DNA of 64,000 nucleotides, taken from NCBI RefSeq assembly GCF_001613305.1, contig NZ_BDCC01000037.1, positions 62,001 through 126,000 of the forward strand, given 5' to 3'. The DNA is from Nocardia vaccinii NBRC 15922 (GTDB lineage Bacteria; Actinomycetota; Actinomycetes; Mycobacteriales; Mycobacteriaceae). Positions 16,293-26,816 of this stretch are shown here, piece after piece. How positions within the stretch are numbered: position 1 is the first letter of the stretch; the number at the start of each line of letters is the position of its first letter. The position numbers and the translations under genes were made by a program. The notes under the pieces are model-generated. The model was not told where the DNA came from, ran no database searches, and saw nothing but the letters and a program-made list of their open reading frames with translations.

Positions 16293-17267
16293 GTGCGCTT
16301 CGGTATCTTCATCCCCCAGGGCTGGCGGCTCGATCTGGTCGGCATCGAACCCGCGGCACAGTGGACGGTGATGCGAGATCTGGCCCGCCGGGCCGACGCC
16401 AACGACGACTGGGAGTCGCTGTGGGTGTTCGACCACTTTCACACCGTGCCGGTGCCGACCACCGAGGCGACCCACGAGGCGTGGACGCTGATGTCGGCGT
16501 TCGCGGCGAGCACCGAACGCATCCGGCTCGGCCAGATGTGTACCGCGATGAGCTACCGCAACCCGGCCTATTTGGCCAAGGTCGCGGCCACGGTGGACAT
16601 CATCTCCGGCGGCCGGGTCGAAATGGGCATCGGCGCGGGATGGTACGAACACGAGTGGCGCGCATACGGATACGGCTTCCCCACCGCCGGTGAGCGCCTG
16701 GCCCGGCTGGACGAGGGCGTGCAGATCTTCCGGCAGGCGTGGAGCACCGGCGAGGCCACGCTCGACGGTAAGCACTATCAGGTCGACGGCGCGATCGTGC
16801 GGCCACTTCCGTTGCAGGAGGGCGGAATTCCGCTCTGGATCGCCGGCGGCGGGGAGAAGGTGACGCTGCGGATCGCCGCGAAGTACGCGCAGTACACCAA
16901 TTTCAGCGGCGAGGATTTCGCGCGCAAATCCGAACTGCTGCGCGGCCACTGCGCCGAGGTCGGCACCGATTTCGACGCGATCGTGCGTAGCGCCAACACC
17001 ACCGTGGTCACCGGCGCGACCGAGGCCGAGATCCAAGACCGCCTCACCACACTGCACACGCGCCTGGCGCCGGTCCTGGGCAAGGAAGCGGCCGACAGCT
17101 GGATCGACAGGGCCATCACCCACGGCACGCCCGACCAGATCACCGAAAAGCTCAGCGCGCTGCGGGATCTGGGCCTGGGATACGCGATCGTCAACTTCCC
17201 CGAAGCCGCGTACGACACCTCCGGTGTCGAACTGTTCGAACGCGAGGTCATCCCGGCCCTGCGTTGA
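16293..17267 (+). CDS. LLM-class F420-dependent oxidoreductase
   Basis: A 324-residue luciferase-like TIM-barrel protein. It opens with MRFGIFIPQG, has the SLWVFDHFHTVP segment, the RIRLGQMCTAMSYRNPAYLAK block, the cofactor-region GGRVEMGIGAGWYEHEWRAYG and the PLWIAGGGEKVTLRIAAKYA strand, all typical of actinobacterial F420-dependent members of this superfamily. These enzymes move hydride between reduced deazaflavin F420 and an organic substrate that cannot be predicted here. AAGGAG precedes the GTG start at good distance. The gene stands alone in front of a bidirectional terminator. Confidence 0.87.
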   Translation: MRFGIFIPQGWRLDLVGIEPAAQWTVMRDLARRADANDDWESLWVFDHFHTVPVPTTEATHEAWTLMSAFAASTERIRLGQMCTAMSYRNPAYLAKVAATVDIISGGRVEMGIGAGWYEHEWRAYGYGFPTAGERLARLDEGVQIFRQAWSTGEATLDGKHYQVDGAIVRPLPLQEGGIPLWIAGGGEKVTLRIAAKYAQYTNFSGEDFARKSELLRGHCAEVGTDFDAIVRSANTTVVTGATEAEIQDRLTTLHTRLAPVLGKEAADSWIDRAITHGTPDQITEKLSALRDLGLGYAIVNFPEAAYDTSGVELFEREVIPALR

Positions 17268-17291
17268 TCGGCGCGAAATCGCCTGTGCGGC

Positions 17292-17331
17292 AAGGTGGTT
17301 ACCCGTGGCATTCGCCACGAGCGGCCACCTT
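17292..17331. terminator. Bidirectional terminator between convergent genes
   Basis: An outer repeat AAGGTGG (17292-17298) / CCACCTT (17325-17331) encloses a tight hairpin CGTGGC-ATTC-GCCACG (17304-17319). It fills the 73-bp space between the oxidoreductase and the convergent SCO6745-type gene. Confidence 0.7.
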
Positions 17332-17340
17332 CCGACCGCT

Positions 17341-18081
17341 TCAGCGGTTGTAGATCAAACCCTCGGCGGTCGTGAGCAATTCGGCCAGTTCCGCACCCTG
17401 CCCTTCGTCCAGGACCGCGAACGCGGGGGCGATCAACTCGTCGGTCAGCGCCTCCGCCGCCTCCCACCGCTGCCGCAACTCGGGGGTGATCTCCTGGTAC
17501 GGCTCCGGCCAGCCGAACTCGCGTGCCTGATCGACGCCGCTGTTGCGCGGCGAGCCGCCGATGAGTACCGCCTGCTGCGGGGTCAGCCCACTGGCCCGCA
17601 CGGCCAGAAGGTGCAGCCCGCCCCGCAACTCGCGCAGTACCTGGATCAGTTGCATCGCGCGGGCCGGATCATCGGTCGCGAGCGGCAGCGCTCGCCAGCC
17701 CGCGAACAGTGCCGCACCCGCCGGATCGGCTGCCGCGGCCACGGGAGCCAGCAGTTCGGCCAGCCGTCCGGCACGGTCGAATCCGCCCAGTTTGCGCCGC
17801 CCGAAATCCTGACAGACCCCCAGATAGCCGGCCGCCGCCTTCTCCGCGGGGATATCCAGCGACTCCCATGCCGCGCGAATGGTCTCGGCCGGGAAGAAGC
17901 CGAACGCGGAGGTCACCACGTCGGCGTCGACATCGCCGAGGACCCCGCCGCGCCCGCGCGTATACGGACCGAGGAACGCCGTGGCTCCGGCCGCGGCACC
18001 GAACGCCTTGGCCTCGCGGGAGAACATGAATCCCGCTCCGATCGTCTGAATCTGTACCTTGACCGCCGAGGCTGTGGACAC
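17341..18081 (-). CDS. SCO6745-family protein
   Basis: A 246-residue protein that fits the actinobacterial SCO6745 family, a helical protein of about 250 residues with the early segment REAKAFGAAAGATAFLGPYT, a GPYTRGRGGVLG block, an AFGFFPAETIRAAWES motif and a late ALTDELIAPAFAVL helix. The biochemical role of the family is not established to my knowledge; it has been discussed as MarR-like or substrate-binding. There is no signal peptide or membrane segment. It is monocistronic, convergent with the F420-type oxidoreductase gene. Confidence 0.65.
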   Translation of the reverse strand: MSTASAVKVQIQTIGAGFMFSREAKAFGAAAGATAFLGPYTRGRGGVLGDVDADVVTSAFGFFPAETIRAAWESLDIPAEKAAAGYLGVCQDFGRRKLGGFDRAGRLAELLAPVAAAADPAGAALFAGWRALPLATDDPARAMQLIQVLRELRGGLHLLAVRASGLTPQQAVLIGGSPRNSGVDQAREFGWPEPYQEITPELRQRWEAAEALTDELIAPAFAVLDEGQGAELAELLTTAEGLIYNR

Positions 18082-18488
18082 AGCGCGTCCCCTTCCGTTG
18101 TCGAACGTCTTGTCCCGGAGCGTATCTCACTATTGTCAGCTAATGCCAGACCGGCGGCCGGAAATGCGGTGCGGACTTTCCCCCCGACCTGTCCGCCCAC
18201 CTGCCCGCGGACCCCGGACCGCGGCGCTCGGCACCCATCGAACCGATCGAGGTCGACCTGCACGAGCGCGGGTACTACCCGGGACTCGTGCCCGCCGGGC
18301 GCCCTCTCCCGCCGAGGCCACCCGCCCGCACCGCCTGTCGACGCAGCCGCATCTACCTCGGCGGCGCGGCCTCGGTGCGCGCCTGACCTGCCCTGTGCCG
18401 CTGCCGATTCGGTGGCGCGGGACCGCTGAACCTCGCTCGCCCACGGTCGTTCGCCACCCGATGATCAAGATCGGCTAACCTCGAGGCG
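18082..18488. other. Gap between divergent genes, possible coding debris
   Basis: No intact gene. One plus-strand frame reads SAHLPADPGPRR and then PIEPIEVDLHERGYYPGLV around 18192-18300, with protein-like composition, then turns proline/arginine-rich and stops at about 18386. The HERGYYPGLV piece recalls the opening of DUF5998 proteins, but it is too short to support a call. Promoters of both flanking genes should lie at the ends. Confidence 0.4.
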
Positions 18489-19199
18489 GTGCTAGGACAT
18501 TCACATGCGACCAGCGGCGCTCTCGCGTGGGCCGGAGCCGCTGCCGCGCTGCCGCTTTCGATTCTGACCTTCCCGGCGATCCAGGCCGGGCACATCGGCA
18601 CCGTCGATCTGGTGATGGGCACCTTCCTCACCGCGGGGGCGGCACTGCTGCCCGACGCCGATCATCCCAGCGGCACCATTTCCCATGTGCTCGGCCCGAT
18701 TTCGCATATGGCCTGCAAGGTGATCTCCGAGGTCTCCGGCGGGCACCGGCACGCCACCCACTCGTTCGCCTTCGTCATCGCCGTCACCGCCGGCACCTGG
18801 GCCGGTGAGCACTGGCTGCGCCGCTGGTTCACCCTCGGCCTGGTGTTCTTCCTGCTGGCACTCGCGGTCCGGGCGCTGAATCTCTGCCCGTCCGGCCACG
18901 GGTTCCGGTCCTACAGCACGATCATCATCCTGGCCGCGGCCGGCACCTTCGCGATGGACCAGTGGATCGCCGACAAACCGTCCTGGCTCCCGTTCGCCGT
19001 CGGCCTGGGCTCGCTGGCCCACCTCGCCGGCGATTGCCTCACCGACCGAGGCTGCCGCCTGTTCTGGCCATTCACCCTCCGCACCTGCGTACCGATCGTC
19101 GACCGCACCGGCAACAAGGTCGAAACGTGGATCCTGTCACCACTTTTCGTCGCCGGCACCTGCGCGCTGCTGTGGTACACCATCGTCCACCATCCCTAG
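18489..19199 (+). CDS. YdjM-type membrane-bound metal-dependent hydrolase
   Basis: A 236-residue integral membrane protein of the YdjM/DUF457 family, annotated as predicted metal-dependent hydrolases. The conserved polar residues are present: the opening GHSHATSG, LLPDADHPSGTISHVLGP, GHRHATHSF and the late HLAGDCLTDRG. These His/Asp residues around the membrane segments could hold a divalent metal. The substrate is unknown. The gene starts with GTG. Its last 63 bases overlap the 3' end of the convergent MmyB-type regulator gene. Confidence 0.82.
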   Translation: MLGHSHATSGALAWAGAAAALPLSILTFPAIQAGHIGTVDLVMGTFLTAGAALLPDADHPSGTISHVLGPISHMACKVISEVSGGHRHATHSFAFVIAVTAGTWAGEHWLRRWFTLGLVFFLLALAVRALNLCPSGHGFRSYSTIIILAAAGTFAMDQWIADKPSWLPFAVGLGSLAHLAGDCLTDRGCRLFWPFTLRTCVPIVDRTGNKVETWILSPLFVAGTCALLWYTIVHHP

Positions 19200-20009
19200 C
19201 AGCGTCATCGCATCGTGGTCCGGGCTGCCCGGCGCGGCCTGGAACACCACGAAGCGCTGCCCGTCGGGTGCGGTCAGGATTTCGGAGGTCAGGGCCAACC
19301 GGCCCACCCCGCGATGCCGGAAGACCCGCGTCGCACCGCGTTTGGTGCGCACGTCGTAGTGCGCCCACAGATGCGCGAATTCGGCGCTCTCGAAACATAA
19401 TCCGCTCACCACAGCATGCAGCGACGGTGAATCCGGTTCGCGCCCTTGCACCGTGCGCAGATGCGCCACACAATCGCCGGTCATCGCGTCCCGGTCCTCG
19501 AAGACCCACCGCGCGGCGGGGTGCGTGAACACGTATCGCACCAGATTCCGTTCCGCCGCGGCGAAATCCGCCAAACCCTCGAGCAACCGCAACGCCTCCG
19601 GATTCGTCGCGAGCACGTTACTCGCCTGATCCAGAATCAGCCCCGGCGTCGGCCGCACCGATTCCAGCAGCAGCAGCATCCCCGGCCGCGGCGCCTGCCG
19701 GGGCACATCCCGAATCGCCCGCCGCACCGCCACCGCCCGAGCCAGGTCGTACAGGTGCATCCGCTCGTCTTCGTCGAGCCGCAATCCCCTCGCGAGCGCA
19801 TCCAGTACCGCCGGACTCGGATTCGTATCCCTTCCCTGCTCCAACCTGGTGTAATAGTCCACGCTCAATCCGGCAAGCGTCGCAACTTCTTCCCGTCGCA
19901 ACCCCGGCGTCTGCCGCCGCCCCACGCCCGCCGACAGCCCGGCCTGCTCAGGCCGCAACCGCCCCCGCCGCGCTCGCAGAAAGTCCCCCAGCACCCGGCG
20001 TCCGCTCAT
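19137..20009 (-). CDS. XRE-family regulator with MmyB-type ligand domain
   Basis: A 290-residue regulator. Residues ~30-75 form the helix-turn-helix (TPGLRREEVATLAGLSVDYY, TRLEQGRDTNPSPAVLDALA); the rest is the MmyB-like PAS-type domain, seen in VRPTPGLILDQASNVLATNP, the VFTHPAARWVFEDRD stretch and HPDSPSLHAVV-like and WAHYDVRTKRGATRVFRH segments. Such regulators often control a divergent oxidoreductase gene and bind a fatty-acid-like ligand; here the divergent gene encodes an SDR protein 207 bp away. ATG at 20009 fits the usual MSGRRVLGDFLRARR opening of the family; a longer open frame has no support. Its 3' end overlaps the YdjM-type gene on the other strand. Confidence 0.87.
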   Translation of the reverse strand: MSGRRVLGDFLRARRGRLRPEQAGLSAGVGRRQTPGLRREEVATLAGLSVDYYTRLEQGRDTNPSPAVLDALARGLRLDEDERMHLYDLARAVAVRRAIRDVPRQAPRPGMLLLLESVRPTPGLILDQASNVLATNPEALRLLEGLADFAAAERNLVRYVFTHPAARWVFEDRDAMTGDCVAHLRTVQGREPDSPSLHAVVSGLCFESAEFAHLWAHYDVRTKRGATRVFRHRGVGRLALTSEILTAPDGQRFVVFQAAPGSPDHDAMTLLGMVDDGVPQQRAGAGDEKW

Positions 20010-20216
20010 CCGACCAGTCTGCCTCGTCGTCCGGGTCCCAGGGTGGCCCCACCAGGGCCAGGCCGCGATCACCCCATCCTCGACGCGCCGGACGAGTCCT
20101 GGCGGCGACGGACCGCACCAGCGACCGGACCGAACGGACCACGTCCAGGTGGCCCTGCCGGGACCAGGCCCCGCACGGTCTCCCGCGACGACGGCGCGAA
20201 TCGCAGAGTCGTTGTC

Positions 20217-20948
20217 ATGACCGATATTTCGCACACACTCGTCATCGGCGGCAGCTCCGGTATGGGGTTGGCGTTGACCCGCAGGCTGCTCGCCGAGGGG
20301 CAGGCGGTGACCATCGCCGGACGGTCCCGGGATCGGCTGGCCGCGGTCTCCGCCGAACTCGCCGCCGACCGGCTGCGCACCGTCCAGGCGGACATAACCC
20401 GTGAAAATTCGGTCCGAGATCTGTTCGGCCCGTGGCTGGTCGAGCACACCGGACGGCTGGATCACGTCGTCGTCACCGCCGCCGACATGTCCACCGGATA
20501 CGGACCGCTGGCCCAACTGCCGCTCGCCGACGCCCGAACCGTCGTCGAGGCCAAAGTGCTCGGCCCGTGGCTCGTCGCCAAGTACGCCGCGCCACTGCTC
20601 ACCGAAACCCTCACCGTCACTTCGGGAATCGCCGCCTACCGCCCGGCCGTCGGCGGTACCGTCGTGGCCACCGTGAACGCCGCACTGGAGGGACTCGTCC
20701 GCGCCCTGGCCCTCGAACTGGCGCCGATCCGCGTCAACGCCGTCTCCCCCGGCTGGGTCGACACCCCCATCTGGAACAGCTTCGCCGCCGACACCAAGCA
20801 CGAACGCCTCTCCGCCATGGCCGCACGACTGCCCGCGGGCCGGATCGGCCACCCCGACGATATCGCCGACGCATTCCGCGCCATCATGAACAACCGCTTC
20901 ATGACCGGAACCGTCCTGCACGTCGAGGGCGGCCACCGCTTGATCTGA
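20217..20948 (+). CDS. Short-chain dehydrogenase/reductase lacking the usual Tyr/Lys pair
   Basis: A 243-residue SDR-fold protein. The cofactor loop is VIGGSSGMGLALTRRL (Gly-rich motif), the AGRSRDR stretch follows, and the C-terminal part has the usual RVNAVSPGWVDTP. The Ser of the catalytic centre is in TVTSGIAAYRP, but the YxxxK positions 13 and 17 residues later are both Val (GGTVVATVNAALEG). The protein therefore belongs to an atypical subgroup and may act without the standard proton relay or as a non-enzymatic binder. Divergent from the MmyB-type regulator, which probably controls it. Confidence 0.83.
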   Translation: MTDISHTLVIGGSSGMGLALTRRLLAEGQAVTIAGRSRDRLAAVSAELAADRLRTVQADITRENSVRDLFGPWLVEHTGRLDHVVVTAADMSTGYGPLAQLPLADARTVVEAKVLGPWLVAKYAAPLLTETLTVTSGIAAYRPAVGGTVVATVNAALEGLVRALALELAPIRVNAVSPGWVDTPIWNSFAADTKHERLSAMAARLPAGRIGHPDDIADAFRAIMNNRFMTGTVLHVEGGHRLI

Positions 20949-21192
20949 CAAGTCCATACTCGGCGGCCGTCGCCCGCACGTTCCGATCGCCACCATCGAT
21001 GACCGGCCTGTCTCCGAAGTGGCCTGCCACGGCCAGGCCCGCTCCGTCTCCCCGCCGAGCAGTGCCCGAATGCCGCCGCGTTCCCGCGACGCCCTTCCGG
21101 ATCTGCGGCGCACGACCCGCGAGCTCACCCGACGTGCGATCGGCCGCGACATATCCGCCGGGCGTCGTCGCCGGCTGGGCTAGTCTCGGCTC

Positions 21193-21687
21193 GTGAGCGA
21201 TCGTGAGGAACTCGATTGGCAACTGTTCGGCACCGCGAGCCGGGAGCTCGCCGAGATGGTTGCCCGGGACGGTTTCGAACCCGATCTGATTCTGTCCATC
21301 GCGCGCGGCGGGCTGTTCGTGGCCGGGGCGCTGGGGTATGCGCTGGATGTGAAGAATCTGCACGTCATGAACGTGGAATTCTATACCGGAGTGGATCAGC
21401 GGCTGGATATGCCGGTGATGTTGCCGCCGGTGCCGTCGGCGGTGGATCTGGCGGGTGCGCGGGTGCTGGTGGCCGATGACGTCGCCGACACCGGAGCAAC
21501 CCTTCGGCTGGTGCGCGATTTCTGCGCCGACAAGGTGGCCGAGGTGCGCTGCGCGGTCATCTATCAGAAGCCGCGCTCGGAGGTCTCGTGTGAGTACGTG
21601 TGGCGGCACACCGACCGCTGGATCAACTTTCCGTGGTCGGTGCTGCCACCGGTAGTGGCCCGCGCACCGCGCGTCGTCGAGGCGTGA
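21193..21687 (+). CDS. Phosphoribosyltransferase
   Basis: A 164-residue type I phosphoribosyltransferase. The PRPP-binding motif is VLVADDVADTGATL (two acidic residues, then Asp-Thr-Gly-x-Thr), and the early DLILSIARGGLFVAGAL segment forms the pyrophosphate loop. Size and the absence of extra domains suggest a xanthine/hypoxanthine-guanine-like member, which would transfer ribose phosphate from PRPP to a purine or related base. The exact base cannot be read from the sequence. GTG start; ends at a strong terminator shared with the convergent cyclophilin gene. Confidence 0.85.
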   Translation: MSDREELDWQLFGTASRELAEMVARDGFEPDLILSIARGGLFVAGALGYALDVKNLHVMNVEFYTGVDQRLDMPVMLPPVPSAVDLAGARVLVADDVADTGATLRLVRDFCADKVAEVRCAVIYQKPRSEVSCEYVWRHTDRWINFPWSVLPPVVARAPRVVEA

Positions 21688-21692
21688 GAAAT

Positions 21693-21719
21693 CCTGGGGC
21701 CGCCCGAAGCGGCCCCAGG
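21693..21719. terminator. Strong bidirectional terminator
   Basis: Perfect 11-bp stem CCTGGGGCCGC (21693-21703) / GCGGCCCCAGG (21709-21719) with a five-base loop, exactly between the convergent phosphoribosyltransferase and cyclophilin genes. Confidence 0.88.
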
Positions 21720-21734
21720 ACGCGTTCCGCGAAC

Positions 21735-22226
21735 CTAGACCACCCGGGCAGAGGTGATGGTGATCGGCTCGACCGGGACGTCGCGATGCCCGGCCTTGGA
21801 CGTGGTCGTCACGCTCTCGATCGCGTCGACCACCTCCGCCCCCTTGCTCACCTTGCCGAATACGGCGTAGCCGAAGCCATCCTGGCCCGGGTAGTTCAGG
21901 AAGTCGTTGCCCGCGGTGTTGATGAAGAACTGTGCGCTGGCCGAATGCGGGTCGGAGGTACGCGCCATGGCGACGGTGTACTTGTCGTTGCGCAGTCCGT
22001 TGTTCGCTTCGTTCTCCACCTTGTTCGGTGCGGGCTTCTGACTCATATCGGCGGTCAGTCCACCGCCTTGAACCATGAACCCGGGGATCACCCGGTGGAA
22101 GATCGTGCCGTCGTAGTGGCCCGACTCGACGTAGTCCACAAAGTTCGTGACCGTCTTGGGAGCCTTGGTCTCATCGAGTTCCAGGGCGATGTCCCCTGCT
22201 GAGGTTTTCAACAACACTGTGGTCAT
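21735..22226 (-). CDS. Cyclophilin-type peptidyl-prolyl isomerase
   Basis: A 163-residue cyclophilin, a cytosolic enzyme that speeds cis-trans turnover of proline peptide bonds. Landmarks are FVDYVESGHYDGTIFHRVIP with the catalytic Arg, GFMVQGGG, the MARTSDPHSASAQFFIN segment and FGYAVFGKVSKG. It has no signal peptide or membrane anchor, so it resembles PpiB-type cytosolic forms rather than the membrane-anchored actinobacterial PPIases. ATG at 22226 was preferred over one five codons upstream because it gives the normal MTTVLLKTSAG start. Confidence 0.92.
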   Translation of the reverse strand: MTTVLLKTSAGDIALELDETKAPKTVTNFVDYVESGHYDGTIFHRVIPGFMVQGGGLTADMSQKPAPNKVENEANNGLRNDKYTVAMARTSDPHSASAQFFINTAGNDFLNYPGQDGFGYAVFGKVSKGAEVVDAIESVTTTSKAGHRDVPVEPITITSARVV

Positions 22227-22271
22227 CGGAACATCGTGCAACGCCTCTCGTCGAAACGCGCTCCGCCACGC

Positions 22272-22658
22272 TCACTCCTGGTACAGCTCGAGCGGCAGAC
22301 CACCGGGATCGGCGAAGAATACGAAGGGCTTCCCGGTGTATTCGTCCACCCGGATCTCCTCGGTGCGCACTCCCCTGCCCCGCAGCTCCCGCACCGCGGC
22401 CGCCACATCGGGAACGGCGAAGGCCAGGTGCCGCAGCCCGCACGCCTCCGGATGCGAAAGCCGGGCGGGCGGGTCGGGAAAGGAGAACAGCTCGATCTGC
22501 GATCCGTCCGGCAGCGCCAGGTCCAGCTTGTGCGAATCCCGCTCGGCCCGATAGTTCTCCGCCACCACCCGCAAACCCAGCACCTGCGTATAGAACGTCT
22601 TCGACACACCGTAGTCCGAGACGATGATCGCGGCGTGGTGGATTCGTTGCAGTTCCAT
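22272..22658 (-). CDS. VOC-superfamily (glyoxalase-like) protein
   Basis: A 128-residue single VOC domain of the YaeR-like type: MELQRIHHAAIIVSDYGVSK supplies the first metal His, the IELFSFPDP segment the Glu, LRHLAFAVPDV the next His and LPLELYQE the last Glu. Members bind a divalent metal and act as lyases, isomerases or resistance proteins; which applies is not visible. It is divergent from the AraC-type regulator 78 bp away. The ATG was chosen because the open frame before it runs through the divergent promoter. Confidence 0.85.
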   Translation of the reverse strand: MELQRIHHAAIIVSDYGVSKTFYTQVLGLRVVAENYRAERDSHKLDLALPDGSQIELFSFPDPPARLSHPEACGLRHLAFAVPDVAAAVRELRGRGVRTEEIRVDEYTGKPFVFFADPGGLPLELYQE

Positions 22659-22736
22659 GCCGCCGACGCTAACCGAGTCCTCCCACCGATGGCATCGGCC
22701 GCCCCCAGTACAGGCCCGCCACGTACTATCTGGCTT

Positions 22737-23186
22737 ATGACCAGCGCCCCGACCGAGGAACAGCGGCTGCGGGACCTCGCCCGACTTCGCCGGGTGCGCG
22801 ACCGGATCGACCGGGAGTACGCACAACCGCTCGACGTCGAGGCACTCGCCCGCGACGCGCACATGTCGGCCGGGCATCTGAGCCGCCAATTCCGGCTCGC
22901 CTACGGGGAGTCGCCGTACTCCTACCTGATGACCAGGCGAATCGAGCGCGCGATGGCGCTGCTGCGCCGGGGCGATCTCAGCGTCACGGAGGTCTGCTTC
23001 GCGGTCGGCTGCTCGTCACTGGGCACGTTCAGCACCAGATTCAGCGAACTGGTCGGGGTCTCCCCCAGCGTCTACCGACGCGAACAGGCCGACGCCACCG
23101 CGGGCATGCCCTCGTGTGTGGCGAAACAGGTGACCAGACCGATCAGGAATCGAGAAGCTTCGGTAACCGACTCGCAATTAGCCTGA
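22737..23186 (+). CDS. AraC-family transcriptional regulator
   Basis: A 149-residue protein made of the AraC DNA-binding domain with a short tail. Both helix-turn-helix units are seen: VEALARDAHMSAGHLSRQFR and VTEVCFAVGCSSLGTFSTRF, ending in the family signature VGVSPSVYRR. There is no ligand-binding domain, as in the small AraC regulators paired with VOC genes. It lies between two VOC genes, divergent from one and five bases upstream of the other, so it probably activates the downstream gene and perhaps both. Confidence 0.9.
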   Translation: MTSAPTEEQRLRDLARLRRVRDRIDREYAQPLDVEALARDAHMSAGHLSRQFRLAYGESPYSYLMTRRIERAMALLRRGDLSVTEVCFAVGCSSLGTFSTRFSELVGVSPSVYRREQADATAGMPSCVAKQVTRPIRNREASVTDSQLA

Positions 23187-23191
23187 TCGTC

Positions 23192-23602
23192 ATGGATATC
23201 ACCATTCACTCGAGTTTCCTGCCGCAGAACGATCCGGATGCCGCCTTGGCCTTCTACCGTGACGCGCTCGGCTTCGAACTTCGCAACGACGTCGGTTACA
23301 ACGGGATGCGCTGGCTGACCGTCGGTCCCGCCGACCAGCCGGGTGTCAACGTCGTGCTGTACCCGCCGCAGGCCAGTCCGGGGATCACCGATGAGGAGCG
23401 GCGCACCATCACCGAGATGATGTCCAAGGGCACCTACGGCAGCATCCTGATGGCAACCAAGGATCTGGACGGCAGCTTCGAACGCGTCAGCGCCACCGGC
23501 GCGGAGGTCGTCCAGGAACCGACCGAACAGCCGTACGGCGTGCGCGACTGCGCCTTCCGCGACCCCGCGGGCAATATGGTCCGAATCCAGGAACTGCGCT
23601 GA
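23192..23602 (+). CDS. VOC-superfamily protein
   Basis: A 136-residue glyoxalase/bleomycin-resistance-type protein with FLPQNDPDAALAFYRDALGF, the strand VGYNGMRWLTVGP, the helix region TEMMSKGTYGSILMATKDLD and the end CAFRDPAGNMVRIQE. The last Glu of RIQE would be a metal ligand; the first ligand position (HSSF) has a His. It follows the AraC-type gene by five bases and is surely cotranscribed. Its last codons and stop lie inside the first unit of a 64-bp triplicated repeat, so the 3' end of this gene has been copied twice more downstream. Confidence 0.88.
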   Translation: MDITIHSSFLPQNDPDAALAFYRDALGFELRNDVGYNGMRWLTVGPADQPGVNVVLYPPQASPGITDEERRTITEMMSKGTYGSILMATKDLDGSFERVSATGAEVVQEPTEQPYGVRDCAFRDPAGNMVRIQELR

Positions 23603-23766
23603 TTCCTTCCGCGCCAGCCCATATCGATTCCGGGCCGTTATGGTCCGAATCCAGGAACTGCGCTGATTCCTTCCGCGCCAGCCCATATCGATTCCGGGCC
23701 GTTATGGTCCGAATCCAAGAACAGCGCTGATTCCTTCCGCGCCAGCCCATATCGATTCCGGGCCGT
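23575..23766. repeat. Three tandem 64-bp units at a gene junction
   Basis: Units at 23575-23638, 23639-23702 and 23703-23766. The first two are identical except at the first base or two; the third differs mainly by two substitutions. Unit one contains the last nine codons and stop of the VOC gene plus 36 bases of spacer; the other two copy this into the space before the UvrA-like gene, whose start is 31 bases after the last unit. Confidence 0.92.
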
Positions 23767-23797
23767 GAGGACGGCCGTGCAGACAGATGGAGACATG

Positions 23798-26197
<2,400 letters not shown>

Positions 26198-26201
26198 CCC
26201 C

Positions 26202-26231
26202 GCGGCGGCCGCCGCATCCGGCGGCCGCCGC
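26202..26231. terminator. Terminator after the UvrA-like gene
   Basis: Perfect 12-bp stem GCGGCGGCCGCC (26202-26213) / GGCGGCCGCCGC (26220-26231) with a six-base loop, directly after the stop codon at 26195-26197. Confidence 0.85.
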
Positions 26232-26287
26232 GACACCAGGATGTGACAGCGCGTGCCGGACGGCTGCGCTCGGGCTATTGTGGCGAC

Positions 26288-26797
26288 GTGTCGTTGATGC
26301 AGACCGCACTGGATCGAGTGCCGGATCGCTACCTCGCCCATCTTCACCAGCACCAGGAGCTGATGAAGTTCGCCGTGGTGGGAGCGATCACGTGGTTCAT
26401 CGATACCGGAATGGTCTACTCGCTGAAACTGACCGTCCTGCAGGACAAGCCACTCACCGCGCGGGCGATCGGCGTCCTCATCGCGACCATCGCCTCCTAC
26501 ATTCTCAATCGCGAGTGGTCGTTCAGCACCCGCGGCGGGCGGCAGCGCGCGCACGAGGCGGCACTGTTCTTCGGCGTCAGCGCGCTGGCGGTGGTAGTGA
26601 CCCTGATCCCGCAGGCGATCGCGCTGTACATCTTCGACATCCACGTGCCGCACGTGGGCCCGACGACACAGGCGCTGTCGAATTTCATCACCGGGCAGAT
26701 CCTCGGCGTGCTGTTGGCCATGGCGTTCCGGTATTGGGCCCTGCGCCGGTTCGTATTTCCCGATGATTTGACTCGGGCCGCGCTGGAAACACTGTGA
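26288..26797 (+). CDS. GtrA-family membrane protein
   Basis: A 169-residue protein with four membrane segments in the GtrA arrangement: LMKFAVVGAITWFIDTGMVY, then a second segment ending in SYILNREWSFS (the conserved Asn-x-x-W-x-F motif), a third in FFGVSALAVVVTLIPQAIAL and a fourth in NFITGQILGVLLAMAFRYWA followed by RRFVF. GtrA proteins are thought to flip or support polyprenyl-linked sugars for cell-wall polysaccharide, for example arabinogalactan in mycolic-acid bacteria. The GTG at 26288 gives the usual short hydrophilic start. The gene is free-standing after a terminator. Confidence 0.87.
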   Translation: MSLMQTALDRVPDRYLAHLHQHQELMKFAVVGAITWFIDTGMVYSLKLTVLQDKPLTARAIGVLIATIASYILNREWSFSTRGGRQRAHEAALFFGVSALAVVVTLIPQAIALYIFDIHVPHVGPTTQALSNFITGQILGVLLAMAFRYWALRRFVFPDDLTRAALETL

Positions 26798-26816
26798 CGT
26801 AGCGGCCGCGCCGACG

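Noticed and set aside
18180..18386. DUF5998-like gene start
   Set aside because: Only about ten residues resemble the family and the frame ends soon after; described as debris only.
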